This document shows, in pieces, positions 1 to 10,157 of a stretch of 64,000 nucleotides of DNA. Each line of letters begins with the position of its first letter. Position 1 is the first letter of the stretch. Source of the stretch: Smittia aterrima (taxonomy: Eukaryota > Arthropoda > Insecta > Diptera > Chironomidae); contig CP093831.1 of the NCBI GenBank assembly GCA_033063855.1, forward strand, positions 3,596,001 through 3,660,000, read 5' to 3'. The notes below the pieces were generated by a model. The model did no database searches. It had not been told where the DNA came from and worked only from the letters and a program-made list of their open reading frames with translations. The position numbers and the translations under genes are program-made.

Positions 1-456
1 ATTCCTGATACCCGAGCATGTGAATGTGCCAAAACTGTAGAACGAGAAAAGAGACTGAAACGTCGTCTCCTCGCTCATCTCGATCAGGTCGAGGTGCTCG
101 GAGCCACTGGAAAGGGAAGGTAGTCAGACATCAATCATACTCAACATTGTGCAACTCACTTGTAGCATTCAGCATAAACTTTCTCCAAATGTATATAATG
201 AACATTTGGGAGAATTTTCTTGTCGACGTCGGGACAGACGATCGTTAAATTGTGGCCTCGAGCTGCCAAACCCTCTGCCAATGCTTTATTAAAGATGGAA
301 TGACTTGGGCTGCAAAGAATTTGTCTGTTGCTAAAAAGCTTCTCTTGCAGTGACTTTAAAAATTCACCTTGGAATTCCACTTAGCATAAGAATATTCGCT
401 CCGTCATTTAATTTTATCAGCACCAAGGTCACGATGATAGATAAAATCTTCATCAT
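1..456 (-). CDS. UDP-glycosyltransferase, N-terminal part (cut by window edge)
   Basis: Three exons read on the minus strand, 456-368, 309-160 and 106-1, joined through GT...AG introns of 58 and 53 bases; the frame stays open and runs off the window at base 1. The 115 visible residues start with a signal peptide (two Met codons, then a hydrophobic stretch ending near ...LNDGA). They continue with the insect UGT N-terminal signature NILMLSGIPSPSHSIFNKAL and GLAARGHNLTIVCPD. In the family this half binds the acceptor lipophile in the ER lumen, and the C-terminal half (not visible here) binds UDP-sugar. Likely role is conjugation of xenobiotics or pigments. The start at 456 was chosen because it gives a signal peptide; the next codon (453) is also ATG. 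The longer unspliced reading through the first intron is not used. Confidence 0.88.
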
Positions 457-1053
457 TCTGCTCTGCTCCGCTTAGATTCACAAATTGAACTAAGTTAGAA
501 GCAAGCATCGTTCGCTTGACTTTTAATGTGTAACAAAAACCCAAAATGGAAATAAACTAAACTCGAAAAAAATTTGATTTAGTTGGTAGCGAAGCTCGAC
601 GAGAACAGATGAGTTTAAACTTTTGTAGAGAAACCGTAAATTAATCAAATAAAGATTAAGCATAGATCAATGTTTGAATAAATATTTGTGGATTATGATC
701 TCATAGCTTGTACAATGAGGAAGCATTTTCTTATCACTGATAAGTTATCAGAAATTGAAACCAAATAAATTCATTTCGAATCACTGCGATGCTCTAGTCA
801 CAATCTAATCAATCTGAACTCGCATAAATTGTGAAGCTTTATCGTCACATACCAATTGACATTTTGATATTATTTGAGTCAATAAATCATTCAATATTCT
901 ATTTTGAACTTCAGTTCGCTTCCCTTTCTGGGTTAAATTTATTAAAACATTTTAATTGTATTCAAGGTCGATTTGACGATGAATACGCTTTTGCATCTGT
1001 AAATGAATATTTCACCAATTAGTAACTTTAGTTCAGTTTCGGTTTTTGCAAAC
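457..1053. other. Intergenic spacer between divergent UGT and LRR genes
   Basis: No supported coding sequence; the one open frame here (831-1022, +) begins with GTG and has no protein-like features. An initiator-like TTCAGTTT at about 1032-1039 lies just before the LRR start codon and could be its transcription start. The spacer must hold both divergent promoters. Confidence 0.5.
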
Positions 1054-1845
1054 ATGAAGTGAGACGACAAAAATATTTCTCATTAAAATTCAAACAAATA
1101 ATTTTCTCCTTTTGATTTGAGGAAATTTGAGTTGATCGTGTTGGTCGTTCTTCTCGGTGCTGCCGACTCCATTGCAATTGTAATCAACTGTCGTGTAACA
1201 AAAGGAATTGAAGGCGATTGCACGGTTCATCACTTAGAACCTCAAGATAACAACTACTCGATTTCTCAAGTCAACTTTGAAGACAATTCCGAGTCAATTC
1301 ATTCGCTTTACATTTTTCATTCACCTGAACTTCATTACATTCCAACAAACATCGCCGATCATTTTGATAAATTAAGTGTCTTAGCGATAACTTATACTGG
1401 ATTAAGAGAAGTGAGAACATCAGATTTAAAATCTCTTGACGAACTTGAAATACTTTACTTGGACAACAACAAACTCGAATCTCTCCACAACGAGATATTT
1501 CTCTCTAATTCCAAATTAATCCAAGTCAACTTGAATGGCAATTTTATTAAATCGGTGGAGAACGAAGTCTTTCAACCACTCATAGAGCTGTTGGAGCTTA
1601 ATTTTCTTTTCAACGCTTGCAACAGCGATCAAGAGAGAGGATCGAAGATTGAAGTTTGGAAACTTGAGAAGAGAATCTACGACAAATGCGCTCCGCTCGA
1701 AGACAATGCTTCGAAGAGAGAAAAGTTGCTTTTAAACTTCGAGAATAAAATTGATGAGCCTGAAGTCAAAACTTCGAACGCTAATGTGGCAACCACTGTT
1801 GCTACCTTAAACTTAGTTTTAGTGCTTGCGATAAAGTTTGTTTAA
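1054..1845 (+). CDS. Secreted or membrane-anchored leucine-rich-repeat protein
   Basis: Coding exons 1054-1058 and 1122-1845 give 242 aa. The long frame has no usable ATG of its own. A 5-base exon (ATGAA) with donor GTGAGA at 1059 joins acceptor TTTGAG at 1121 to give MKKFELIVLVVLLGAADS, a convincing signal peptide. Residues about 85-165 form three to four leucine-rich repeats (for example LDELEILYLDNNKLESL and SKLIQVNLNGNFIKSV). Flanking cysteines may cap the solenoid (INCRV...GDC before, FNAC...YDKC after). The last 20 residues are hydrophobic, suggesting a GPI signal or single membrane anchor. Such proteins usually bind ligands at the cell surface, but no specific orthologue was recognised. 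An alternative is a longer gene with another 5' exon. AATAAA-like signals follow within about 220 bases. Confidence 0.75.
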
Positions 1846-3265
1846 TGATTGAAACTATCAATTTAAATTAAAATTCCTCTGACTAATCGTTCATACTAAG
1901 AACTTTTCCGTCTAAAATTATTCGAGCTTAAAAGTCGAGTTTTTCATGCCTCGAATGACATCGTTTATCATTTCTGAAGTTTGTCATCGATCCTAATCAA
2001 TTTTACGATGAAAGTTCCTCTGACAGAAGTTTCAAATTGAATTTATTTCCATAAATAAGCCGAAAGTTTCCGGAACAGTTGACGATCCCAAGGGAAGTTG
2101 AATCCCAAAGGATCACAATTTGTGATTCGCAAACCCGCTAGCATAACAATTGATGAATAATTATTCTCCATCATTTCGCTATGTTCAGCTATTTAATTAT
2201 TGATCATTTGGAGCGAGAGAAAGTCCCAAAAGCCTTCGAGCTACGCCAAGCGGAAACATTAAAATACCAAAAGCTGAAAGCTTATTACAGTCAATCCCGA
2301 AAAATATTTTTGGTTCGGAATCCTCGCTTGCTCTCTGTTCATCATCTTCCACGCTAACGCGCCCTCCATCTATGATTTTATCAGCAATAAATTTCAACTT
2401 CTTTAGCGCATTTTTATTATTGTTTAATGTCTAATTTCATGAAACGCCAAGCGGACGGACAGCGAAAGTCTCGAGAGCGATGGAGAAAGAATGTTTTCAT
2501 GTTGGTTGGGGTAGGAACGGAGAATGAGAAGCCAGATGAGGGAAAAATGGCTACATAAAAATAAATTAACTTCTACAAGATAAATTAAGATAAAATGACA
2601 AACAGAAAAATTCGCTTACATTTGCTCGGTTGCCTCTGGTGCTCTATGCATAAAGATTCATTTTTACTCTGTTCTAATTTCACCCTGACATTACACGCCG
2701 TCTCACTCTCTCTCCCCCTCTAGCCCAAACAGCAGATAACAGAGAAAGCTCTTATTCATATTAAATTTCCCTCGCTTATTAGCGACCTTTTCCCTCCACG
2801 ACTGACAATGCCCGACACAGTAGAAGCAGCGGAAGTCGACTTTGAAGTTAGACGAGGGAGTGAGACAGACAGAAAGCCAATTTGCGACTCAACTTCTGGC
2901 ACTTTAAGACTCTCGAGAAAAGTTAATGTTCAGCAGAGTTTTGCGAGGAAACGAGTCTCGAATTTCCATGATTCGCTTGAACAAATGTTTTCAACATTTT
3001 TTTTCTCATTTAAATCGTTCATGTTGCTGCTTTTCCTTATTTTCTTACGAGAAAATTCTATTTTCGTGGATCCAACTGGTAAATCTGATAAAAAGCTCAA
3101 CACGACGTCGCTCGCTTTATCTTCAATCGTGTTTAGTCAGGTGCTCTAGGCGACGCTTAGTGTAAACAAGTTAAAAGGCAAAGAATAGCCGAGAAAGTCC
3201 TCTGGCAATGCTTTGTAATTTTATTCTCGACTCGAAGTTAGCTTCAAAAGGACATTCACACTGAC
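1846..3265. other. Intergenic region, no supported gene
   Basis: Two open frames occur: 66 aa on minus (2197-2397), which lacks an ATG in frame, and 113 aa on plus (2808-3149). Neither has splice support or a recognisable domain, so neither is called. The region lies between the 3' ends of two convergent genes. Confidence 0.45.
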
Positions 3266-5097
3266 TTAAACGAGATTGACTTTCAGCGCCTTTGGAGCTT
3301 GAGCCTTTTCTTTATTTAATTTTCCAGCGACGAACGGATCCTTCTCCAAACTCTGATAAACAAATTCGTTTATATTAAAAGATTTTGTGACCGCTGGATG
3401 CCTTAGTTTGGGCTTCAGCAGATGTTCTCTAATAATGTTGTCGTCAAGCGTTTCTTCAACATAATTTTCACCTGCAAAGTCATTCACTCTTTTCTTTAGA
3501 AGCTTTCCAGCTTCTTCATCTTCTGCTATTTCGAAAGGAATTTTTTTATCGTCTAAAGATCTAAAACTATCTTGACCCGAAGTTGTAAGGTATCGTTGAG
3601 CTCGAAATGTCTGGGTTGATTGCACGGAAGTCTCTGCAGCGGAAGACAATTTTTCATTTTCACTTGAAAGCTCTCCACCTGATTTTCTTCGTTCAGGTGT
3701 TGTACTTAAAGGCGACGAAGAAATAGTTTCATGAAGATTTTCAGATTTTTTCGAGATGAGTGGCGTTGAAGTTTCACCTTCTTGTGAATTCTTTTCGGCG
3801 TCAAATATTCGTAATTTGAACTTTGGAGATGATGCTTCAGAGAAGCTTTCATTTTGAGTATCTACTAAAGTTTCGCGTGATGCAAAATCAGCAAATTCCT
3901 CTTTAAAACGTTGAGTCGATCTCGAAACTGATGAAAGAGGAAATATGCTTGAATCAGGCTTTTCAATTAAACTTTTAATTAAATTTAAATGAACTCTTCT
4001 TTGACTTTTTTCAGATTTTGTTGAAGTCTCAGAATTATACTTTTTCATTTCAGAAAGTTCCCCAGAACCTTCAGGCTTCTCAATTTGATTGAAGCTTTCT
4101 GACGAAATTTTTTCACTTTTCATTGAGTTTTCACTTGAAACTCCCTCATCGCCTGTTGACTTTTTCTGTAAAGATGTAAAGGTTGATATGCTCAAGTTCT
4201 GCAACGCTTTGTTCTCTTGTAAACTTGCTACTGACTCCATCAAGCTCGATGAACTGGAATAGCTGGCAATGACAACAGACGAAGGTGTTTTGTTGATTCT
4301 TGCACGTCTCGACAGTTTCCTCGCAGGCAACTTGCGTCTAGTCGCTTCCAATGAAGGAAAAAATGAACTGAAGTCATTAGTCGACGCCGTTTGTATATTT
4401 GTCGATCTCGATTCTTCAACGGACATTGACGTTTCGAGCGTAGCTTCTCTCAACGTTTTGCTCGACATTATCAATTCAATTATGTCGACTGAGGTTGAAT
4501 CTACTGACACCTCGCTCGACGACGATAAAATATTTAAAATTCTTGAACTCTCAAAAGTCAAATTGTTACTTGCATTCTCGTTGTCGAACGACAAACTTTG
4601 TGGTCGTAATTGGTTCGATGCAGCTTTAGTCTGCTTGCTCAAAGATTCACTAGGAGTGCTTACAAATTTTGAAACTTGAGTTGACATAGCAATTTTCTTC
4701 AAACTCGAAGCACTTGAAACTTCATCAAAATTGTTTTGGGAAGCAAATACCGAAGAGACAAACGATGTTCCAGAATCCTTAGGAACTCTAATTGAATTGA
4801 CTTCAGAGTTCTTCTCATTTTTCTTGCCATTTTCAAAGACAAACTTCAGACAGCACCACTTGTTGTCGCTAATTTAAAACAAACAAAGCGGTCATCTCAT
4901 AATAATTTCATGAAAAGAAAATTAACTCACTCATTTGTGTCAACCATGGTGTACTCGGAAAACTTGCAGTTCAGCGGTTTTTCCTTAACGTAGCACTCGC
5001 CTAAAATCATTTTAGAGTCAGAGAGAAGTCGTCCCGTGAACGCAGCATGAATGACAAAGCTCAAAATTACCGTTGAGAGTGTCAGAGAACTTTTCAT
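3266..5097 (-). CDS. Secreted Ser/Lys/Glu-rich protein of unknown function, 589 aa
   Basis: Two exons, 5097-4931 and 4868-3266 (intron 62 bases, GTGAGT...TTAG), give 589 aa. The N-terminus is a clear signal peptide (MKSSLTLSTVILSFVIHAAF). A compact region of about 50 residues follows with four cysteines arranged C-x8-C, about 20 residues, then CC (ECYVKEKPLNC ... NKWCCLKF). The other roughly 500 residues are low in hydrophobics and rich in Ser, Lys, Glu and Thr, so probably disordered and heavily modified. A more structured C-terminal segment has conserved-looking hydrophobic and charged residues (ETLDDNIIREHLLKPKLRH ... NINEFVYQSLEKDPFVAGKL). No family was recognised. Extracellular matrix, silk, cuticle or salivary roles would fit such a composition, but that is inference. 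The start at 5097 is the first ATG giving the signal peptide; an upstream in-frame TTG is ignored. Confidence 0.72.
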
Positions 5098-5639
5098 CGT
5101 TTTTTTTTTGTATAAAACCACAAAAGCTTTCAACTTTTTTTTTCCGTCTCTTGTTTCACTTTTCGACTCCGGGTTCGACTAGTGCAAACTTCCGAGCGAT
5201 ATTTGCTTTTAAGCTTCAAGCAAAGTGTTGGCTGTAAAAAATATGATTTTATTTGTTCTTCGCTGGCGTTTTAATTAAATCACGAAGTGGAAATAAAATA
5301 TTTTTTATATCTCGAGTAAAAACGAGAGAAGATGAAAATGATTTCTCAAAGTGTGTCGCTTAGAGCACGGGCAGAAGAAAGAATGAAACTTCGAGTGCAT
5401 GATTCGGCAACTTTTATGGCGCTCGATGACGACGACGACGACGTCATTAGAAGTCGTAGCTGAAAGCAATCGACCCTTGGGATGACTCAATAAAAGTAAA
5501 AGCACACAGCGCGCTTCTTCGGATGTTTAAACTCATTTAACAATTTATTTATTGGAAATTTCTATTCACCACGATGAACAGCAAGAAAACCAGAAAAAAA
5601 ATTCGTTTCCATTTGAAAATTTTGAGATGAATGACTTTT
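5098..5639. other. Spacer with poly(A) signal of the upstream minus-strand gene
   Basis: No gene is seen. TTTATT at 5544-5549 (AATAAA on minus) lies about 95 bases past the stop of the 206-aa gene and is its likely poly(A) signal. A short GAC trinucleotide run is at about 5428-5443. The promoter of the secreted Ser-rich gene must lie just above 5100. Confidence 0.45.
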
Positions 5640-6260
5640 CTAAAAAATTTCCGAATGCTTAGCGATCTCATGAGGAGTTTCGTCCGATTCGTCATCGTTA
5701 TCGGTACTTGCAACTTGGAGAGGCTGATGAATATCAACTTGTGATGCTTGTCGACTAATCCAAGGGACAGCATGACAATTGGCAAGCCCTCGCATGATAA
5801 ATGAACGACGGTCGATTGTTTTAGGTCCATCTGTGTCGCCTACTTCAATCGTCTTATCCTTCTTTGAAAAGAGTTTCTTAAAAGAACTCATCTTTGTAGC
5901 AGAGCTGTTATCATCGTTCAATTTGCTTAAATCCTTCGAAATCGAAATGATTGATGGTTGCTCAGTTAACTCAGCTCCAACTTCGGAATCATCGATTTCT
6001 TTAGATTTCTTCGAAAACATTCTCATCAAAGTGCTTGATTTGGGAATCTTCCCGTTACCGGAGTTGGAGAACTCTTCAACGCTCGTGCTCTTCAATCCTT
6101 TCATTCGAAAGAACTTAGATAAAGATCCTGACTTCATTTTCTTTTCAGATTTTTCCACATCGATTGGAAACTCTTCAACATTCAATTTAACTTCTTCGAG
6201 CTTCTCACTAACTTCCTGAAGCATTTGAGCGACTTCCGGTGCTGTCGTTTCGACTTCCAT
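5640..6260 (-). CDS. Unknown 206-aa protein with three basic-aromatic repeats
   Basis: Single open frame from ATG at 6260 to TAG at 5640. The frame extends upstream but without an ATG, so this start is preferred. The N-terminus is acidic and predicted coiled coil (VAQMLQEVSEKLEEVKLNVEE). Three copies of a short motif follow at about residues 46-54, 77-85 and 126-134: SLSKFFRMK, TLMRMFSKK, SFKKLFSKK. Each is an amphipathic basic cluster around an aromatic or Met-Phe pair, separated by acidic serine-rich linkers. The tail is acidic. There is no signal peptide or membrane span, so it is probably cytosolic or membrane-associated. No family recognised. A TATA box about 130 bases upstream and a poly(A) signal downstream support a real gene. 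Confidence 0.6.
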   Translation of the reverse strand: MEVETTAPEVAQMLQEVSEKLEEVKLNVEEFPIDVEKSEKKMKSGSLSKFFRMKGLKSTSVEEFSNSGNGKIPKSSTLMRMFSKKSKEIDDSEVGAELTEQPSIISISKDLSKLNDDNSSATKMSSFKKLFSKKDKTIEVGDTDGPKTIDRRSFIMRGLANCHAVPWISRQASQVDIHQPLQVASTDNDDESDETPHEIAKHSEIF

Positions 6261-6365
6261 GATTATTCTTGCGGCTTTAAGATTTCCTTTTCGTCTCTCG
6301 AAGTGAATCTCTGAACTGTAAATCGAGTTATGAAGTGTCGTTGTGAAAAATGTTCGCAAAGTTTA

Positions 6366-6395
6366 CTGCGAACTTTTTTTTATGAGCGTTTTTAT
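6366..6395 (-). promoter_or_regulatory. TATA box and initiator of the 206-aa gene
   Basis: On the minus strand ACTATAAAAACG (TATA at about 6395-6388) is followed about 28 bases later by a CAGT initiator near 6366, giving a 5' UTR of about 105 bases before the ATG at 6260. Spacing is the canonical insect one. Confidence 0.45.
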
Positions 6396-8434
6396 AGTTG
6401 AGCGAGAAAATGAAGTTTTCCCTTTTCCTTTCTTTATCTCGTTTCCTTCTTCTCCACACACTTTCATCGACGCCATCAAAAAAAGCTTTTCACGCTTAAT
6501 ATCAAAATGTGACAATCGTTTCTGTCGTCGTCCTAGCGTGTGCGGAAACAACAAGATGATTGGAAGATTTCTGTAGTGTCGAAACTTTCGAAGCATCCTC
6601 ACGGTCATAAAAAAAACTTCCCTCACTCAAAAGTGATCGAAATCTTGATGATAAAATATTAATTCAATCGGAAGGAAATTTCATTTTCTTGTTACGCTTT
6701 TTTATCGCGATTTATATTTTTTAAGAAATGGAAAATTACCCACAGCAAACGATGTTTAATCAATCAAAATTAAACGGAAAAGTTTAAGACGATAGAAGGA
6801 AAAGAAAACAAAATCCCATCTCTTCCAAAAGACTGCACTTCGTGATCTCTAATTATTCGAAAGAAAATGTCGAGAGCATCTTGAGATCGAGATAGAATAA
6901 GAGGGTTCTCTTGAATAATCAGAGAAAAGTCCCAATAAAATATCGAAGCGTGAAATGAAAAGCTCATTAGAATCGACGATCTGATTGGACTGAAAGCGGG
7001 CATCAGCCGTCAAGCTTGATGTGGAAACAAATAAGTTATCACGAGCCTTAATTTTATCGACAGCGTTCCTTGGACCGAAAGTCACAAATTGAAATGGATT
7101 GGAACGAGATGCGGATTGCGGAAAACTTTTCAAATTATCCCTTCGTGTTCGACACGCTCAAAGTTCAAGGAAAATCTTCGGGATTATATTGAAATTCCCA
7201 TGGAGATGCTGCAGCGAGATCCGTGACGGTGATTGAAAGTAGAGGAGAGCAAAGGAGAGATTGAAAATGGTTCGATTCGATTATCGTTTGTGGCGGGACA
7301 GGAAAGAAATAGAACGAAAAGAGGAAAAAAAAACTTTTAACTCTCCCGGGAAGAAAACATTTCTATTAAAAGTTATTCTAAAAATATTGTTTCTCGGATG
7401 TTTGTGAGCTGTCAATTCTAATTTCCCCCAAAACTCTCTTAACCGAAGTTGTGTTCTATCGCTTCAAGAGAGATTCCAACACGCTCTTGAAGAGAAGGAA
7501 TTTATGAATTCAGAAGAAAATGTTCATGAGAAAGAGTGAGATAGAAGCCAATGGTGCGGAACTGAGGCCGGAGACGTGAAGCATGAGAGATAACAGATTG
7601 GGAAAAGATTCAAAAGTTTTCTTATCTTCTCGGTACTCCATTTCCTTATAAGTTTTCATTAAACTCCGAAGAGTCTGACGTGGCCGAAAAGGAGAAAGAA
7701 AGACATGTGATGAAGGGATACAAGCAGCGATCCAATTGAGTGGAAAATGAGAATCATTTCGGATGATTTCGCTTTTGTGATTGAACTTTCAAAGGGCAAA
7801 AGAGCTCGAGCATTTTGTCGAATGAATTTTCACTTTATTCACATTTCTAGATGTGGTCATTTATAGGTGGACTTTGCAATGCATGAGTTGCTTTCAAAAG
7901 CAGGTCAAGAGAATTGTAAAATTTTCCTTTGAGCTTTTGCAGAAATGCAAAGTTCGAATGAGATTTAGAATTGTGGTGAGAAATTTTCCTTTCGAAAACT
8001 TTTAAATGAAAACTCTGGTTCAAAAATTCTTTTTAAGTTGGAGACTGTTGAACTTTGAAGGTCAAATTATTGCGAAAATTAATTTTTCTTATGCATTTCC
8101 ACTTAAAGTTTTTATTTTACAAAACAATGCAACTAAGTAATTTATTCAAGATATTTTAAGTGGAATACTAGAATGCACTTGTTAAAAGCTTGATAAGTAA
8201 AACGGTGACAAGCTCTTGAAGTTATCGCAATCTTAACTCAACGACTCCACAGTTCACGACAAATTCTTTTTAAATATTTCAATAAATCTCTGATCAAATT
8301 CAATGAGCCTTCAATAATCCCTCGCGAAAATGTCGAAGCTTTGAATTTTCAAGCCGATAAACCGCTCATCAACATTGTTGAGCAAAAATTATTTTCCTTG
8401 TTTGGTCGCGATAACGTCGAGGAATTTTCGCGAC
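6396..8434. other. Intergenic region, no supported gene
   Basis: Only short open frames on the minus strand (for example 6849-7133), without splice or domain support. AT-rich. The last 250 bases show sequence shared with the region upstream of the next lipase gene (such as AAACCGCTCATCAACATT at about 8359 and again near 10035), so the duplication unit of the lipase array begins here. Confidence 0.45.
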
Positions 8435-8442
8435 TATAAATA
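8435..8442 (+). promoter_or_regulatory. TATA box of lipase gene A
   Basis: TATAAATA sits 43 bases before the second base of the start codon region. It lies in a block (CGATAACGTCGAGGAATT ... GCGACTATAAATACTGCGG) repeated almost exactly in front of lipases B and C. The GATAA just upstream matches the core used by gut GATA factors. Confidence 0.7.
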
Positions 8443-8484
8443 CTGCGGGTAATTACGAAGAATTCTTTAGTGGTCGTTTGAAAA

Positions 8485-9702
8485 ATGAAAAGCTTGGTTT
8501 TGCTTTTGTTGGCTGTCGACGGTAAATGTGATACAATTGATAACGAGACAATAGTTTATTAATCAAAAATTATCGATTTAACAGTTTTATTCGCTTCGGT
8601 TTCACAAAATTTTGTGATGGTTCCTGATGTCGAAGGAAGAATGTATCTCGTCGACCTGAATACCTATCAACCACCAAAGGGTCGCAGCTTTATGGCAGAG
8701 AGAGACGTAAAGTTTGTTTTGACCACACGAAGTGAGAACCAGAAAGTTATTGAAAGAAACTTGGAATCGATTGAAGCTTCAAGTTTTGATAAGAGTAATC
8801 CAACTCGCGTTACAATTCATGGATTTAACGGAGGTAATTCTTCAGTAGTGAACGAGCAGGTGATTGCAGCGTATTTGGAGAATGGAGATTTCAATTGCAT
8901 TTCTGTTGATTGGACTCGAGGAGCAGGTCTGAGAAGATTCATCCAGCTCCTCAGCTGAAGTTTTAAAATACATTTTAGACACAATTGATTACATTGCTGC
9001 TCGCTACAGAGTTGATGATGTGGCTCAAGTTACAGCTGAGTTCCTTGATTTCCTCCATGAAAACGAATTTTTGTCATTTGAAGATCTTCACATTGTCGGA
9101 CATTCTCTAGGGTTTGTTGATTTGAAATTTGATTTTTTAATTGAAATTCCTGATTGATCGGGGAAACTGTTTAGGGCTCACATATCAGGATTAACAGGAA
9201 AACGTGTTAAAACTGGAAGAGTCAAAGCTATTTATGGACTCGACCCAGCGGGTCCCCTTTTCTATTTAGACAACCCAAACACAAGAATCGCTGAAACTGA
9301 CGCGTAAATATTTGATCGCAGTGATAACATTTGAATAATTGAAATGAACCTTTTGTTATTAGTGAATACGTTGAAATTTTGCATACGAATGGTTTTGGTT
9401 TAGGATTATTTCAACGTTTAGGGAAGGTTGATTACTATCCCAATTATGGCAAAAGACAACCTGGATGCTCATTCGCTCCTGGATGTTCACATGTTCGAGC
9501 CCCCGAGCTATTTGCTGAAGCGATAAACAGCCAAAGGTTTGTTGCGATCCGATGCGAATCAACTGGAGAAATCAAATTAAATCGCTGTACAAATGAAACT
9601 CCTGATGAGACTTACGTAATGACATCGGAACCACAAAACTTTGATCAAGAAGGAATATTTTATTTCGCGACCAACGAAGAGTCGCCGTTTGCAAAAGGCT
9701 AA
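8485..9702 (+). CDS. Secreted lipase A (pancreatic lipase / phospholipase A1 family)
   Basis: Five exons: 8485-8521, 8585-8926, 8979-9111, 9175-9303, 9363-9702, introns 52-63 bases, giving 326 aa. Exon 1 encodes the core of the signal peptide (MKSLVLLLLAVDV). The alpha/beta-hydrolase core is complete. The nucleophile Ser is about residue 169 in GHSLG, Asp about 194 in GLDPAG and His about 257 in CSHVRAPELF, 25 residues between Ser and Asp as usual. The surface loop between the two cysteines before the His (CSFAPGC) is very short, as in insect gut lipases and phospholipases A1 of this family, so true triglyceride specificity is uncertain. Likely secreted into gut lumen or saliva to cut dietary lipid esters. 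AATAAA overlaps the stop codon (9702-9707), and a second one lies at about 9734. Confidence 0.92.
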
Positions 9703-10108
9703 ATAAAACGAAAACAGTATTCGCTTTGAGTGACAATAAATGTGTTTTCGTCGCGAGAAGTGCACTTCGTTCACTTTAACTCTGAACGCAATAATAAAAT
9801 ATTCTAAAGATACAAGATATTTAAAGTGGAATAGTAGAATGTATCTGAAGCTTGATAAGAAAACGTGACTGTTTCTCGTTGTTATTGTAATCTTAACTCA
9901 ACGACGTAGCAACTACAAAATTCACGTAATTTATTTTTTAAAAAATATTTCATTAAATCTGAAACCCAATTCTATGAGTTTTCAATAATAACTTTTTGCG
10001 AAAATGTTGAAGCTTTTAATTTTGAAGTCGATAAACCGCTCATCAACATTTTCAAACAGAAATTATTTTTCTTGTTTGGTTGCGATAACGTCGAGGAATT
10101 CCCGCGAC
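9703..10108. other. Spacer between lipases A and B
   Basis: No coding sequence. The second half is a diverged copy of the region upstream of lipase A (shared ATAAACCGCTCATCAACATT and the GATAACGTCGAGGAATT block), showing that the duplication included the promoter. Confidence 0.6.
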
Positions 10109-10116
10109 TATAAATA
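10109..10116 (+). promoter_or_regulatory. TATA box of lipase gene B
   Basis: TATAAATA in the same promoter block as lipase A, with CGATAACGTCGAGGAATT upstream and TTCTTTAGTG (initiator-like) downstream, 49 bases before the ATG. Confidence 0.7.
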
Positions 10117-10157
10117 CTGCGGATAAATACGAAGATTCTTTAGTGATCGTTTGAAAG

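Noticed and set aside
2197..2397. 66-aa minus-strand frame, acidic with a hydrophobic end
   Set aside because: No in-frame ATG, an upstream in-frame stop and no good splice acceptor; no recognisable similarity.
2808..3149. 113-aa plus-strand frame with a hydrophobic stretch
   Set aside because: ATG start but no promoter, splice or domain evidence; length is within chance for the window.
5160..5190. GGGTTCGACTAG resembling a tRNA B box
   Set aside because: No matching A box or cloverleaf at the right spacing.
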